In this document: positions 34,167 through 42,032 of the stretch, one piece after another | How the letters are laid out: each line of letters opens with the position of its first letter | How positions within the stretch are numbered: position 1 is the first letter of the stretch | From: Rothia mucilaginosa | Lineage (GTDB): Bacteria > Actinomycetota > Actinomycetes > Actinomycetales > Micrococcaceae | Assembly: GCF_901875305.1 (NCBI RefSeq) | Contig: NZ_CABFLY010000001.1 | Coordinates: 62,001-126,000, forward strand | Length of the DNA stretch: 64,000 nucleotides | Reading direction: 5' to 3' | The notes under the pieces: generated by a model | The model's database searches: none | What the model saw: only the letters and a program-made list of their open reading frames with translations | What the model was told of the DNA's origin: nothing | Position numbers and translations under genes: made by a program

Positions 34167-34922
34167 ATGTCAGGTGCTGTACCTGGATACGTCCACATCT
34201 CCCAGCGAGGCCGTGCCGCTAAGCGTCAGGCTGTCCAGCCTCATCGTCCCGCCGCGCCCGCCGCAACGTTGCGTCCGATGACATTCACGGCGGGGGATTC
34301 CTCCGTTCATAAGAGTGCTCAGGAGAATGAGGCGCGCGGCTTCGTGCTTTATGTGGGTCTGAATGAGGAGCTGGCCGCCGCAAACGGTACTTCTCTGGTG
34401 CGTATCGTTCAGGATTTGCGCACGTATGCTCACCACCTGGCTCCTGAATCGGAGTCGTATGCTGCCGTGGCGCTGGCTCCTGTGAATGCCGAGGGTAGCG
34501 ATCTTGAGGTGGTCCGCAACGCGCTGGGTGACCCGACCGCTGTATACACTTACCCGGAGGCGAACGCCGCCCGCGAGGCGGATGGCATGAATGGCCACTC
34601 TTCGGGTGTGCTGATTGATTTGGCGCGCCGTGAGGTGTTCCTGGATGGTGAGCCGCTGATGCTGACCTTCAAGGAGTTTGAGCTATTGGCCCACCTGGTG
34701 GAGAACAGCTCCCGCACGGTTGGCCGTGAGGAGTTGCTGAAGGCCCTGTGGAGCTCGGGTGACGAGCATCCGCACGAGCGTACGATTGACGTGCATATTC
34801 GTCGCCTGCGTTCGAAGCTGGGCCGCTTGTCGGGTACCGTGCGTACGGTGCGCGGTCAGGGTTACCGCTTCTTTGAGCACCCCGAGGTTGTTGTCTGGGC
34901 TGCTCCGGAATACTCGATTTAG
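34167..34922 (+). CDS. Orphan winged-helix (OmpR/PhoB-type) regulator
   Basis: 251 residues. The C-terminal ~95 residues (about 150-243) are a PhoB-type winged helix: LIDLARREVFLDGEPLMLTF, ELLAHLVENSSRTVGREELL, and RTIDVHIRRLRSKLG with the terminal GQGYRFF. No receiver domain with phospho-acceptor Asp precedes it; residues 1-55 are basic and Pro/Ala-rich, and 56-140 form a small unknown domain (GFVLYVGLNEELAAANGTSL). No histidine kinase is adjacent. GAAGG lies upstream of the ATG. It resembles actinobacterial stand-alone winged-helix proteins; targets are unknown. Confidence 0.87.
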   Translation: MSGAVPGYVHISQRGRAAKRQAVQPHRPAAPAATLRPMTFTAGDSSVHKSAQENEARGFVLYVGLNEELAAANGTSLVRIVQDLRTYAHHLAPESESYAAVALAPVNAEGSDLEVVRNALGDPTAVYTYPEANAAREADGMNGHSSGVLIDLARREVFLDGEPLMLTFKEFELLAHLVENSSRTVGREELLKALWSSGDEHPHERTIDVHIRRLRSKLGRLSGTVRTVRGQGYRFFEHPEVVVWAAPEYSI

Positions 34923-35018
34923 CTTTTTAGGGTGCACCCCGGTGCGCCGGCCCGGTGCCGGTGTGCCGGGGTTTACTCATGCCGGGTGGCGGGTGCGCGG
35001 GGGTGGTGTGTCTCTGGA

Positions 35019-35024
35019 TAGAAT
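35019..35024 (+). promoter_or_regulatory. -10 element of a leaderless promoter
   Basis: TAGAAT ends 6 bases before the ATG at 35031; no Shine-Dalgarno is present. Confidence 0.6.
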
Positions 35025-35030
35025 GGGTAT

Positions 35031-35576
35031 ATGGCTGAGAATTCTTCCAACACTGCATCCGGTTCGCATCGTCGCGGAGCTAAGCGCCTGATTATTATGC
35101 GCCATGCGGAGGCCGATTGGGGCCTGAACGATTTTGATCGCCCCCTGACCAAGCGCGGTCACGAGCAGGCCGCCGCCGCGGGGGCCTGGTTGGCTTCGCG
35201 AGGCTATATTCCCGAGCAGATTATGTCTTCGTCGGCGTTGCGCACGCGTCAGACGACCACCTGGGTTTCGGATGGTTTGGGTGCTAAGGCCCCGACAGCG
35301 CATCTGGATGAGGGTCTGTATGAGGTTTCGGCCGCTCGCATCATTGCACGCATTAACGGCGTTACAGAGAATGTTCATTCGCTGATGGTGGTGTCGCACC
35401 TGCCCGGTGTGCAGGATGCCGCGCAACGTCTGATGAGCCCTGATTCTGACCCGAATGCGTCCATGGATGTGTACTATGGCTTCCCGCCCTCTTCCATTGC
35501 GGTGTTTGAGGTGCCGGGGGAGTGGGCTCTGCTTGATGGTGCGGATGCGCGCCTTGTGGATTTCAGGAGCTTCTAG
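35031..35576 (+). CDS. SixA-like histidine phosphatase family protein
   Basis: 181 residues of the phosphoglycerate-mutase/acid-phosphatase superfamily. The catalytic RHA motif is at 24-26 (LIIMRHAEADWG). The second conserved arginine is in SSALRTRQTT, and the second catalytic histidine in VSHLPGVQD. The short length matches SixA phosphohistidine phosphatases, which remove phosphate from histidine in phosphotransfer proteins. The actual substrate is not evident. Apparently leaderless; a terminator follows. Confidence 0.88.
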   Translation: MAENSSNTASGSHRRGAKRLIIMRHAEADWGLNDFDRPLTKRGHEQAAAAGAWLASRGYIPEQIMSSSALRTRQTTTWVSDGLGAKAPTAHLDEGLYEVSAARIIARINGVTENVHSLMVVSHLPGVQDAAQRLMSPDSDPNASMDVYYGFPPSSIAVFEVPGEWALLDGADARLVDFRSF

Positions 35577-35605
35577 ACTTTGTGCCCGAATGAAATGGGT
35601 AAAGC

Positions 35606-35637
35606 AAAAGCCCCGTACCAACCGGTACGGGGCTTTT
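35606..35637. terminator. Bidirectional terminator between sixA-like gene and tRNA-Ser
   Basis: A 14-bp perfect stem (35606-35619 with 35624-35637, arm AAAAGCCCCGTACC) with T-runs on both strands. Confidence 0.9.
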
Positions 35638-35639
35638 AG

Positions 35640-35731
35640 TGGCGGAGACGGGGGGATTTGAACCCCCGGTCGAGTTTAACCCCGACCCTTCATTAGCAGT
35701 GAAGTCCATTCGGCCGCTCTGGCACGTCTCC
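35640..35731 (-). tRNA. tRNA-Ser (GCT)
   Basis: A class II tRNA on the minus strand. Acceptor GGAGACG/CGTCTCC, anticodon loop CTGCTAA (anticodon GCT), long variable arm, T-arm GGGGGTTCAAATCCCCC, and CCA encoded at 35642-35640. Confidence 0.97.
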
Positions 35732-35988
35732 ACGGTGCGCCCGTGAGCGCATCCCTATAAGAATATAGGCTGTTTTGCGCTTGGTCAATTCGACCTGTGA
35801 GGCAGGAGAGATACATATGGGTAGGGCGATATCAGTTTCTTTGTAGCTGTGATTTCTTTACCTGCGAGAAACGTGTGAACATGGCTGTTTAACCTTTAAA
35901 TACCCTGGATTTAGGTTTTTGAGTCATTTAGGTGATGTAGTTTTGAGGTTAGAGATAACATTGCGGCCCAGATAGAAAGGCTCCTCCC

Positions 35989-36378
35989 ATGACTACTACC
36001 GTTCCCCAGGTACCCCAGGTTTCTCAGAGCGCTTCCTCCTCGGTAAACACCCCTGCTTTCAATAATCAGCAGTTTGTGCAGCCGGTGTATGTTCTTCCTA
36101 AACAGAAGAATTCGTACTCTGTGAAATGGGCTATTGCACTGTTCTCGGTCATCATCGGTGTTCTTGGACTGATTAGTGGTTTTGTTCTGATGTTTCAGAC
36201 GAATGGAGGTGGTCCCTTCGTTCTGGGTCTTGCCGGTTTGATTCTAGCGATTGTTTCACGCTACCGCGGTAATATGGGCGCGGCTGGTATCGCGTTGGGA
36301 ATTGTGAATATGCTGCTCGGTGTCCTGACTCAGCCCATTGAGATGTTGCTATTGGTTCTGGTTATGATGCATGTTTAG
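35989..36378 (+). CDS. Small membrane protein, first member of the DUF4190-like array
   Basis: 129 residues. A polar Gln/Ser/Val-rich N-terminal tail (1-45) is followed by two or three hydrophobic segments (AIALFSVIIGVLGLISGFVL, FVLGLAGLILAIVSRYRG, IALGIVNMLLGVLTQPIEML). The layout resembles DUF4190 proteins, but it lacks the DYNP motif of the later members and is the most divergent copy. It starts at the ATG with GAAAGG upstream at long spacing and has its own terminator. Confidence 0.7.
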   Translation: MTTTVPQVPQVSQSASSSVNTPAFNNQQFVQPVYVLPKQKNSYSVKWAIALFSVIIGVLGLISGFVLMFQTNGGGPFVLGLAGLILAIVSRYRGNMGAAGIALGIVNMLLGVLTQPIEMLLLVLVMMHV

Positions 36379-36407
36379 ACAATATCTTTCATAGCTACTG
36401 GTCGGAG

Positions 36408-36444
36408 AAAGCCCGCGTGCGCCCCGTGTGCCCGCGGGCTTTTG
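36408..36444 (+). terminator. Terminator after the first array gene
   Basis: AAAGCCCGCG (36408-36417) pairs with CGCGGGCTTT (36433-36442), followed by TG. Confidence 0.8.
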
Positions 36445-36650
36445 CGTCTCCGCCTGCTTAGCTGTAGCAGTTTTTATGGTCACCTGACGCGGGTTTTTCG
36501 TCGTGGACTATGGGCTAGGGGCTTTGAGGTTCATAAGCATGTTCGATAGACTGCTACTGTCCGACCGATAAATAGAGGGCACCTCTGGCGTGTGATTTTT
36601 CCGTATAGCGTTGCCAGAGTTGTCTTATTTACTCAACGAAATGAGAAATC

Positions 36651-36980
36651 ATGTCTGAAAACCCCAACAACCCCCAGCCCCAGTTCAATCAGGACCCCCA
36701 GTTCAGCCAGCAGGCGCCCCAGTACGGTCAGCCGGTTCCGACTCCTGAGCAGCAGGCTCAGGCGAAGAAGGCAAAGACCCTGTCGATTGTCTCTCTGGTG
36801 AGCGGTATTGTGGGTCTGTTTATCTTCGGTTACATCCTCGGTATTGTAGCAATTGTGACTGGTCGTCTGGCTATGAATAACCCCGAGCTGAAGTCCCGTG
36901 GTATGGCTATTGCCGGTACTGTTCTGGGTATTGTCGGTATTGTTTTGATGATTGTTTTGAGGATTCTTGTAAAGCAGTAG
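36651..36980 (+). CDS. DUF4190-like small membrane protein
   Basis: 109 residues. A Gln/Pro/Asn-rich tail (1-40, NNPQPQFNQDPQFSQQ) is followed by two membrane helices (LSIVSLVSGIVGLFIFGYILG and MAIAGTVLGIVGIVLMIVLR), with the DUF4190-like turn LAMNNPELKSRGMAIAGTVLG between them. It is the member closest to the general family pattern. Monocistronic, with its own terminator. Function unknown. Confidence 0.8.
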   Translation: MSENPNNPQPQFNQDPQFSQQAPQYGQPVPTPEQQAQAKKAKTLSIVSLVSGIVGLFIFGYILGIVAIVTGRLAMNNPELKSRGMAIAGTVLGIVGIVLMIVLRILVKQ

Positions 36981-37013
36981 AACTGGCTGTTCAAAGCGGT
37001 TTCGTAGTTTGTG

Positions 37014-37052
37014 AAAGGCCCGCGTACACCTCGTGTGCACGCGGGCCTTTGC
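37014..37052 (+). terminator. Terminator in the array
   Basis: AAAGGCCCGCGT (37014-37025) pairs with ACGCGGGCCTTT (37039-37050). Confidence 0.85.
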
Positions 37053-37186
37053 GCGCCCGCTCAGCCTTCCTGCCGACGCATTATGATGCGTTGTGGCTCA
37101 AGAATGACGAGTTCAGTTGTGCATGCCTGGACGATGAGTTAGTGTGAGTAAGGTTTGAAACACGCCATTCACGAAAGAGGGACCAT

Positions 37187-37687
37187 ATGTCTCAGAATCC
37201 GCAGGATTCGAACTCCTACGACTACAACCCTGATTACAACAACCTGAACGAGCAGAATGTTCAGGGTCAGCCCAGCCAGTATGGTCAGCAGCAGTACCAG
37301 CAGCCTGGTCAGTATGGCCAGCCCATGATGGTTCCCGTCGGTATTATTCAGAAGACCCCCGAGCAGCTCGCGGGCGAGAAGGCTGCTCAGACCTCCATGG
37401 TGCTGGGCATTATCGGTCTGGTCTGCAACTTCATCGTCAGCTGGTGGTCGTTCGGTCTGCCCTCCCTGATCCTGGGCGTTATTGGTATCTTCAAGGCGAA
37501 CGAGGCGGAGCGTTACGGCGCGGCTGCTTCGGCAGGTCGCATCATGAGCTGGATTAACGCAGTTATTGGTGGCCTGTACCTGCTGTTCCTTGGCGGTTTT
37601 GTGCTGCTGGGTCTTATCGGTATTGCAGGTGCTGCTTCTTCCTCCAGCCACTTCTCCGGACTGGTCAGCGCTTTGACCCTCTTCTAG
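37187..37687 (+). CDS. DUF4190-like membrane protein with DYNP tail
   Basis: 166 residues. The N-terminal tail begins MSQNPQ and carries YDYNPDYNNL (about 11-20), then a Gln/Tyr/Gly-rich stretch. KTPEQLAGEKAAQTS leads into two helices (MVLGIIGLVCNFIVSWWSFG with LPSLILGVIGIF, and AVIGGLYLLFLGGFVLLGLI) separated by KANEAERYGAAASAGRIMSWI. GAGGG lies upstream of the ATG. The closest relative is the frameshifted gene at 38762. Own terminator. Confidence 0.82.
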   Translation: MSQNPQDSNSYDYNPDYNNLNEQNVQGQPSQYGQQQYQQPGQYGQPMMVPVGIIQKTPEQLAGEKAAQTSMVLGIIGLVCNFIVSWWSFGLPSLILGVIGIFKANEAERYGAAASAGRIMSWINAVIGGLYLLFLGGFVLLGLIGIAGAASSSSHFSGLVSALTLF

Positions 37688-37714
37688 GAGGCTTGGCCCC
37701 GAGCGGGCACTCTT

Positions 37715-37752
37715 AAGGCCCCGTTCCTCAGCACGAGGAACGGGGCCTTTAC
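37715..37752 (+). terminator. Terminator in the array
   Basis: AAGGCCCCGTTCCTC (37715-37729) pairs with GAGGAACGGGGCCTT (37735-37749), then TA. Confidence 0.9.
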
Positions 37753-38031
37753 TGTGTATATCCCGTATATTTTGGGGATTGGGCCCGAGGTGTTTGGCTC
37801 CTTCTGACCGCAGGGGTACGGTGTGAGTGAGGGGCGAGGCATCAGGTGAAGGCTCGCCGAAGTATACGTTCGAAAGGTGCCTGTGATGCCACAGAGCCCG
37901 TTTCTTGACCCGTACTCTGGCCCGCCCATGCGTCCGTGTTCTAATCCTTGCCGCCGCAAGCGGGGCACGGGTGCTGGTGCATCCCCTGAAATACCTGTCG
38001 CATATATAAATACTGAAAGATCGTGGTTATT

Positions 38032-38520
38032 ATGTCTCAGAATCCTCAGCCTCAAGAACCCGAACCGTTCGACTATAACCCCGCCTACAATCAGCTCTAC
38101 GAGGGCCGCGATGCCGGCCAGGGCGCGGGCGGCGAGCCGCGGAATGTCCCAGCCACCTACCAACCTGCCGGGGCGTACACCCCGCCTCCTGCTGCTTCTA
38201 CCTATCCGGGGAACGTCCCGGGGAATAATGTCACACCCCCTGGCTTTCTGGAGGAGGGCCAGAAAGCGGCACAGCGTTCGTTGACGTTTGGCATCATCAG
38301 CGTAGTGCTCATTCTCCTCATGTATTGGATTCCCTACTCCACCCTCGGATCAATTATTCTGGGCGCCCTGGGAATTTCGGCCGCGCGAGACGCGGAACGC
38401 CACGGTGTGCCGGCAAAGGCGGGGCGCATCCTCAGCTGGATTGGCGTGGTCCTGCCCATCGCCCTGACGGTCTTTGCGATTATTACCCTCCTGGCACTCC
38501 TGTTCACCCTGAAGGGATAG
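38032..38520 (+). CDS. DUF4190-like membrane protein with DYNP tail
   Basis: 162 residues from the ATG at 38032 (an ATG three codons upstream is possible). The tail has FDYNPAYNQL (about 14-23), then a Pro/Ala/Gly-rich segment (YQPAGAYTPPPAASTYPGN). Helices at FGIISVVLILLMYWIPYSTLG/SIILGALGISAA and VVLPIALTVFAIITLLALL flank ARDAERHGVPAKAGRILSWI, the conserved inter-helix loop. Downstream, only a decayed terminator-like hairpin is seen (38591-38625). Confidence 0.8.
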   Translation: MSQNPQPQEPEPFDYNPAYNQLYEGRDAGQGAGGEPRNVPATYQPAGAYTPPPAASTYPGNVPGNNVTPPGFLEEGQKAAQRSLTFGIISVVLILLMYWIPYSTLGSIILGALGISAARDAERHGVPAKAGRILSWIGVVLPIALTVFAIITLLALLFTLKG

Positions 38521-38761
38521 CCGAGTTAGCGGTTCGGCTGGCCGAGACTTCTGGAACCGAGCCCACCATCTTTTGTCTGCAACATGTAGAAGTCCCGTTT
38601 CTCGAATTGAGGCGCGGGGCTTCCGCATATTCGCGGAATCCCGAACTAACGCTCGAGGTGTCTTACGCGGCTCAGAATGACGGGTGTAGTTGCCCCCGTT
38701 CCATTGATGGGCTAGGGTGAATATTGTTTAACACACACCTGCCGCACGAAAGTGAAACGCC

Positions 38762-39347
38762 ATGTCTCGGAATCCGTGGGGTTCTGACTCCTACGATTAC
38801 AACCCGGACTACAACCACCTGAACGAGCAGTACGATCAGAACAGCCAGTATGGCCAGTATGGGCAGGGTTCGTACGGCCAATACGGGCAGAGCTCTTACG
38901 ATCAGTATCCCTATGACCCGTACGGCCAAGACCTATATGGATCAGAATCAGTACGACCCGTACGGTTACCAGTATGACCAGCCCATGATGGCCCCAGCCG
39001 GCTTTCTGCAGAAGACCCCCGAGCAGTTTTTTGGTGAGAAGGCTGCCCAGACCTCCACTGTGCTTGGCGTTATCGGCTTGATCTGTATCGCGACTCTCAA
39101 CTGGTGGCTGCTCGGTCTGCCCTCCCTGGTTCTGGGTGTTATCGGTGTTCTTAAAGCGAATGAGGCGGAACGCTGCGGCGCCGCTGCTTCGGCAGGCCGC
39201 ATCCTGAACTGGATTAACGTAGCCGCTGGTGGCATATTCCTAGTGCTTTTCGGCGGAGCTTTTCTGCTGGCGCTCATGCTGGCTCTTTCGGATTCTGCCG
39301 CTAATTCAGAGTTGGTTGATGCCGCGCAGATACTGGCACTTCTCTAA
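38762..39347 (+). pseudogene. Frameshifted DUF4190-like gene with DYNP tail
   Basis: The first part (38762-38932) encodes MSRNPWGSDSYDYNPDYNHL and a long Tyr/Gly/Gln repeat tail. The original frame then runs into a stop at 38977. The rest of the protein continues in the +1 frame from about 38934 (YMDQNQYDPYGYQYDQPMM, then KTPEQFFGEKAAQTS and the two helices) to 39347. Skipping one base near GACC at 38930-38933 restores a 194-residue protein parallel to the gene at 37187. Both parts are otherwise intact, so this could be a recent mutation, a phase-variable switch, programmed frameshifting or a sequencing error. Confidence 0.75.
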
Positions 39348-39374
39348 AAACTTTGCCCTTCTCGAAGAGGTAAG

Positions 39375-39408
39375 AGCCCCGCTCCTCACAATGAGGAGCG
39401 GGGCTTTG
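39375..39408 (+). terminator. Terminator in the array
   Basis: AGCCCCGCTCCTCA (39375-39388) pairs with TGAGGAGCGGGGCT (39392-39405), then TT. Confidence 0.9.
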
Positions 39409-39483
39409 CTGTACATATGCCGTATATTTTGCGTATTGGGCCGGACACGCTTGTTCCCTCTGATGGGAAGGTCTAGGGTGAAG

Positions 39484-39579
39484 TTAACACCCGGTATTGA
39501 AAGGTTGTGGATGCGATGTCGCAGCTGCCCCAAAACAACGAAGCTTTCGATTACAACCCCGAATACGCCAAGCTTTACC
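39484..39579 (+). repeat. Direct repeat copy 1 (5' region of array gene)
   Basis: 96 bp, 92 identical to 39971-40066 (offset 487), covering 32 bp of leader and the first 21 codons. The four differences are all silent codon changes. Confidence 0.93.
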
Positions 39580-39920
39580 GGCAAAATGGTAACGGGCAAC
39601 CCATCGTTGGGTCCGCAGGGGGCCCACTGCAACCCGCGAGTGGGTTCCCGAGTCAGAAAACTGGGCGGAGCGCCGAGAACCTCTCCTTACTCTTCGGTAT
39701 CCTCAGTTTAGTGTGCATCCCGGGTATTCGATGGACGCTGTACGCCATCCCTTTCTCACTGATACTGAGTGTTTTAGGTATCTGGCAGGCGCGAGTGGCA
39801 CGACGGCACGGTGCGCGCGCTACCGCGGGTATGATTCTCAGCGCGGTGGGTATAGTCGTTGTCCTTCTTCTCGTTGCCCTCATCATATTGATTCTGAACG
39901 CTTTGTCGGGCATCCACTAA
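39516..39920 (+). CDS. DUF4190-like membrane protein with DYNP tail
   Basis: 134 residues. The ATG at 39516 is preferred over a GTG at 39507 because GAAAGG is then at a workable distance. The N-terminus MSQLPQNNEAFDYNPEYAKL is identical to that of the next gene. Two helix pairs (LSLLFGILSLVCIPGIRW/AIPFSLILSVLGIW and ILSAVGIVVVLLLVALIILI) flank QARVARRHGARATAGM. No terminator separates it from the next gene 82 bp on, so the two may be co-transcribed. Confidence 0.82.
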   Translation: MSQLPQNNEAFDYNPEYAKLYRQNGNGQPIVGSAGGPLQPASGFPSQKTGRSAENLSLLFGILSLVCIPGIRWTLYAIPFSLILSVLGIWQARVARRHGARATAGMILSAVGIVVVLLLVALIILILNALSGIH

Positions 39921-39970
39921 TCACAGCGGCTCGATGTCGAGCCTAAATGCTCTCTCAACCCGATAGGCAC

Positions 39971-40066
39971 TTAACACCCGGTATTGAAAGGTTGTGGATG
40001 CGATGTCGCAGCTACCCCAAAACAACGAAGCCTTCGATTACAACCCCGAGTACGCCAAGCTCTACC
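39971..40066 (+). repeat. Direct repeat copy 2
   Basis: Partner of 39484-39579. Identity includes the GGTATTGAAAGGTTGTGG leader and the DYNPEY motif codons. Confidence 0.93.
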
Positions 40067-40491
40067 AGGCAAATGACAGCCTGCCGTCCGACGCTGACGA
40101 CACGGACGAATGGCAACAACCTGCGAGCGAGCTACCTCTCGACGTGCAAGGGGCACCAGACGGTAAAAAGGCAGCGAACCTCTCCCTGCTTTTTGGCGTT
40201 CTCGGCCCGCTGTCTTTCGTTCTAGGGTTTCGATGGGCTGCCTATGGTTATGCAATCGGTTCAGCCCTGGCTCTCGCTGCCCCATTGCTGAACGTCTTGG
40301 GTATCTGGCAGGCGTTCGTGGCACGACGATACGGTAAGCGCGCCATCGGTGGTCTGCTTCTTAATGGGCTGGAGCTATGCATTTTTATTGGTATTGTCGC
40401 CCTGATTATCATGATTCTGAGCGCTTTGTCTGGGTTAAATGATGCAGGCCCGTCGAGGAGCCTGAACGCTCTTATGCTGTACTGGAACTAG
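40003..40491 (+). CDS. DUF4190-like membrane protein with DYNP tail
   Basis: 162 residues from the ATG at 40003. It shares its first 21 residues with the previous gene, then has an Asp-rich stretch (DSLPSDADDTDEW). Helices LSLLFGVLGPLSFVLGF, AIGSALALAAPLLNVLGIW and LCIFIGIVALIIMILSALSG surround QAFVARRYGKRAIGGLL. This is the last member of the array; a strong terminator and tRNA-Ser(TGA) follow. Confidence 0.82.
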   Translation: MSQLPQNNEAFDYNPEYAKLYQANDSLPSDADDTDEWQQPASELPLDVQGAPDGKKAANLSLLFGVLGPLSFVLGFRWAAYGYAIGSALALAAPLLNVLGIWQAFVARRYGKRAIGGLLLNGLELCIFIGIVALIIMILSALSGLNDAGPSRSLNALMLYWN

Positions 40492-40519
40492 CCTCGAGAA
40501 CTTAAAATCTTCAATACGA

Positions 40520-40555
40520 AAAAGCCCCGTTCCTCATGTTGGGAACGGGGCTTTT
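40520..40555. terminator. Terminator closing the array
   Basis: AAAAGCCCCGTTCC (40520-40533) pairs with GGAACGGGGCTTTT (40542-40555); T-runs on both strands, so it serves the tRNA too. Confidence 0.9.
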
Positions 40556-40591
40556 ACCCTCCGCCTGTGAGGCGGGGGAGATGCATGAATG

Positions 40592-40679
40592 CGGATGGTA
40601 AGGGATTTGAACCCTTGAGACGGGGTTACCGCCTACTGGTTTTCAAGACCAGCTCCTTCGGCCGCTCGGACAACCATCC
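40592..40679 (-). tRNA. tRNA-Ser (TGA)
   Basis: An 88-nt class II tRNA on the minus strand. Acceptor GGATGGT/ACCATCC, anticodon loop CTTGAAA (anticodon TGA), long variable arm, T-arm AAGGGTTCAAATCCCTT. CCA is not encoded. Confidence 0.97.
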
Positions 40680-40804
40680 ATGCGCTCCAGAGACCGGCAT
40701 TTTATCTCAACGCCGTGCCGCAGGGCACTACGAGATTATCTCATGATGTATGCTTTCTGTAAATCGAGTGCCGATGAAGGCACATCCGCTCAGGAGGAGG
40801 GCTC

Positions 40805-41815
40805 ATGCGAGCAATTATTGAGGAAAACCACGGCGGCCCTGAGGTGCTGCGAGTCAGCGAAATTCCCGCCCCCGTTCCCCATTCGCGCGAGGTGCTCATC
40901 CGTGTTCGCGCCGCCGGAATCAACCGTGCGGATGCCCTGCAACGCCGCGGATTCTACCCGCCCCCTCCCGAATCGAGCTCCATCTACGGCCTGGAAGTGG
41001 CCGGAGAAATTGAGGCCGTCGGCGAGGGAGCATCCGTCGAGAACTGCGGTCGCCCCGTGATGGCCCTGCTCCCCGGTGGAGGGTACGCCGACTACGTGAC
41101 GGCTCCGGTGGACCTGCTGCTGCCGAAGCCCGAGAACCTAAGCTTTGAAGAGGCCGCGGCACTGCCCGAGGTGGCCGCCACGGTCTACTCCAACCTGGTG
41201 CTGACCTGCGGTATGAGCATGGACCCCGCCGAGAACCTGCGCGAGGACGGGCAGAGCGCCACGGTGCTGATACACGGCGGCACCGGGGGTATCGGCGTAC
41301 ACGCGATTCAGGTGGCCCTGGCCGCGGGAACCCGCGTATTCGCCACGGTTGGAACCGAGGAGAAAGCGGAGTACGTGCGCTCGTTGGGTGCCGAACCCAT
41401 CGTATATCGAGAACAATCATTCCGGGATATTGTGCTGTCGGAGACCGGTGGCCGCGGCGCAGACTACATCCTGGACGTCGTGGGTGGGCGGTACTTTGAG
41501 GACAACCTGCACACCCTCGCCGACGGCGGGCACCTGTGCATCATTGGGCTGCAGGGCGGGCGGAAGGCCGAGGTGGACCTCGCATACGCGCTCACGCACC
41601 GGCTCTCGGTGCACGCCACGAACCTGCGCAGCCGCTCCGAGGCTCAGAAGGCCGAGATTTTGCGCGGTGTGCGCGAGCAGATCCTCCCGTTGGTTGAGTC
41701 GGGTCGTATCGGCGTGGGCCTGGACCGGGTGTTCCCCCTGGAAGCCGCGGCTGAGGCACACGAGTACTTTGATTCTGATCAGCACCGCGGCAAGGTGGTG
41801 CTTCGGGTCGATTAG
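40805..41815 (+). CDS. NAD(P)H-quinone oxidoreductase, zinc-independent MDR family
   Basis: 336 residues of the quinone oxidoreductase/PIG3 branch of medium-chain dehydrogenases. GroES-like N-terminal half (VLIRVRAAGINRADALQRRG near 37-56), then a Rossmann fold with HGGTGGIGVHAIQ near 157-169 and GADYILDVVGG near 218-228. The structural and catalytic zinc cysteines of alcohol dehydrogenases are absent, as expected for this branch. AGGAGGAGG lies before the ATG. It probably reduces quinones or other electrophiles with NADPH. Confidence 0.92.
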   Translation: MRAIIEENHGGPEVLRVSEIPAPVPHSREVLIRVRAAGINRADALQRRGFYPPPPESSSIYGLEVAGEIEAVGEGASVENCGRPVMALLPGGGYADYVTAPVDLLLPKPENLSFEEAAALPEVAATVYSNLVLTCGMSMDPAENLREDGQSATVLIHGGTGGIGVHAIQVALAAGTRVFATVGTEEKAEYVRSLGAEPIVYREQSFRDIVLSETGGRGADYILDVVGGRYFEDNLHTLADGGHLCIIGLQGGRKAEVDLAYALTHRLSVHATNLRSRSEAQKAEILRGVREQILPLVESGRIGVGLDRVFPLEAAAEAHEYFDSDQHRGKVVLRVD

Positions 41816-41920
41816 GGAGTGAGTAGTGTCGCGGGGTGCGGAGAAAACCTTGTCGTCGCGCTCCGCAAAACGTGACACAAATACTCATATTTCCCTGACA
41901 ACCCGTCACCAAAAGAAAAT

Positions 41921-41934
41921 TTAGGGTAACCTAA
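41921..41934. promoter_or_regulatory. Iron-box-like palindrome
   Basis: TTAGGGTAACCTAA resembles the right-hand part of the DtxR/IdeR box (consensus ending CTAACCTAA) and lies 98 bp before the gene at 42033. The left half of the full 19-bp box is poor, so the match may be chance. Confidence 0.25.
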
Positions 41935-42032
41935 GTATGGGTGGGTTAGCGGCCCGCCGCCGCATGTACCGACCGCGAGCGGCTCCCACCCGATAACCGT
42001 TCACGGCACACACCCAACGCAGAGGAGGACAC

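Noticed and set aside
35640..40679. Integrated element bounded by tRNA-Ser genes
   Set aside because: The two tRNA genes flank the array, but there is no integrase, no direct repeat of a tRNA 3' end and no phage or conjugation gene; tandem duplication explains the array better.
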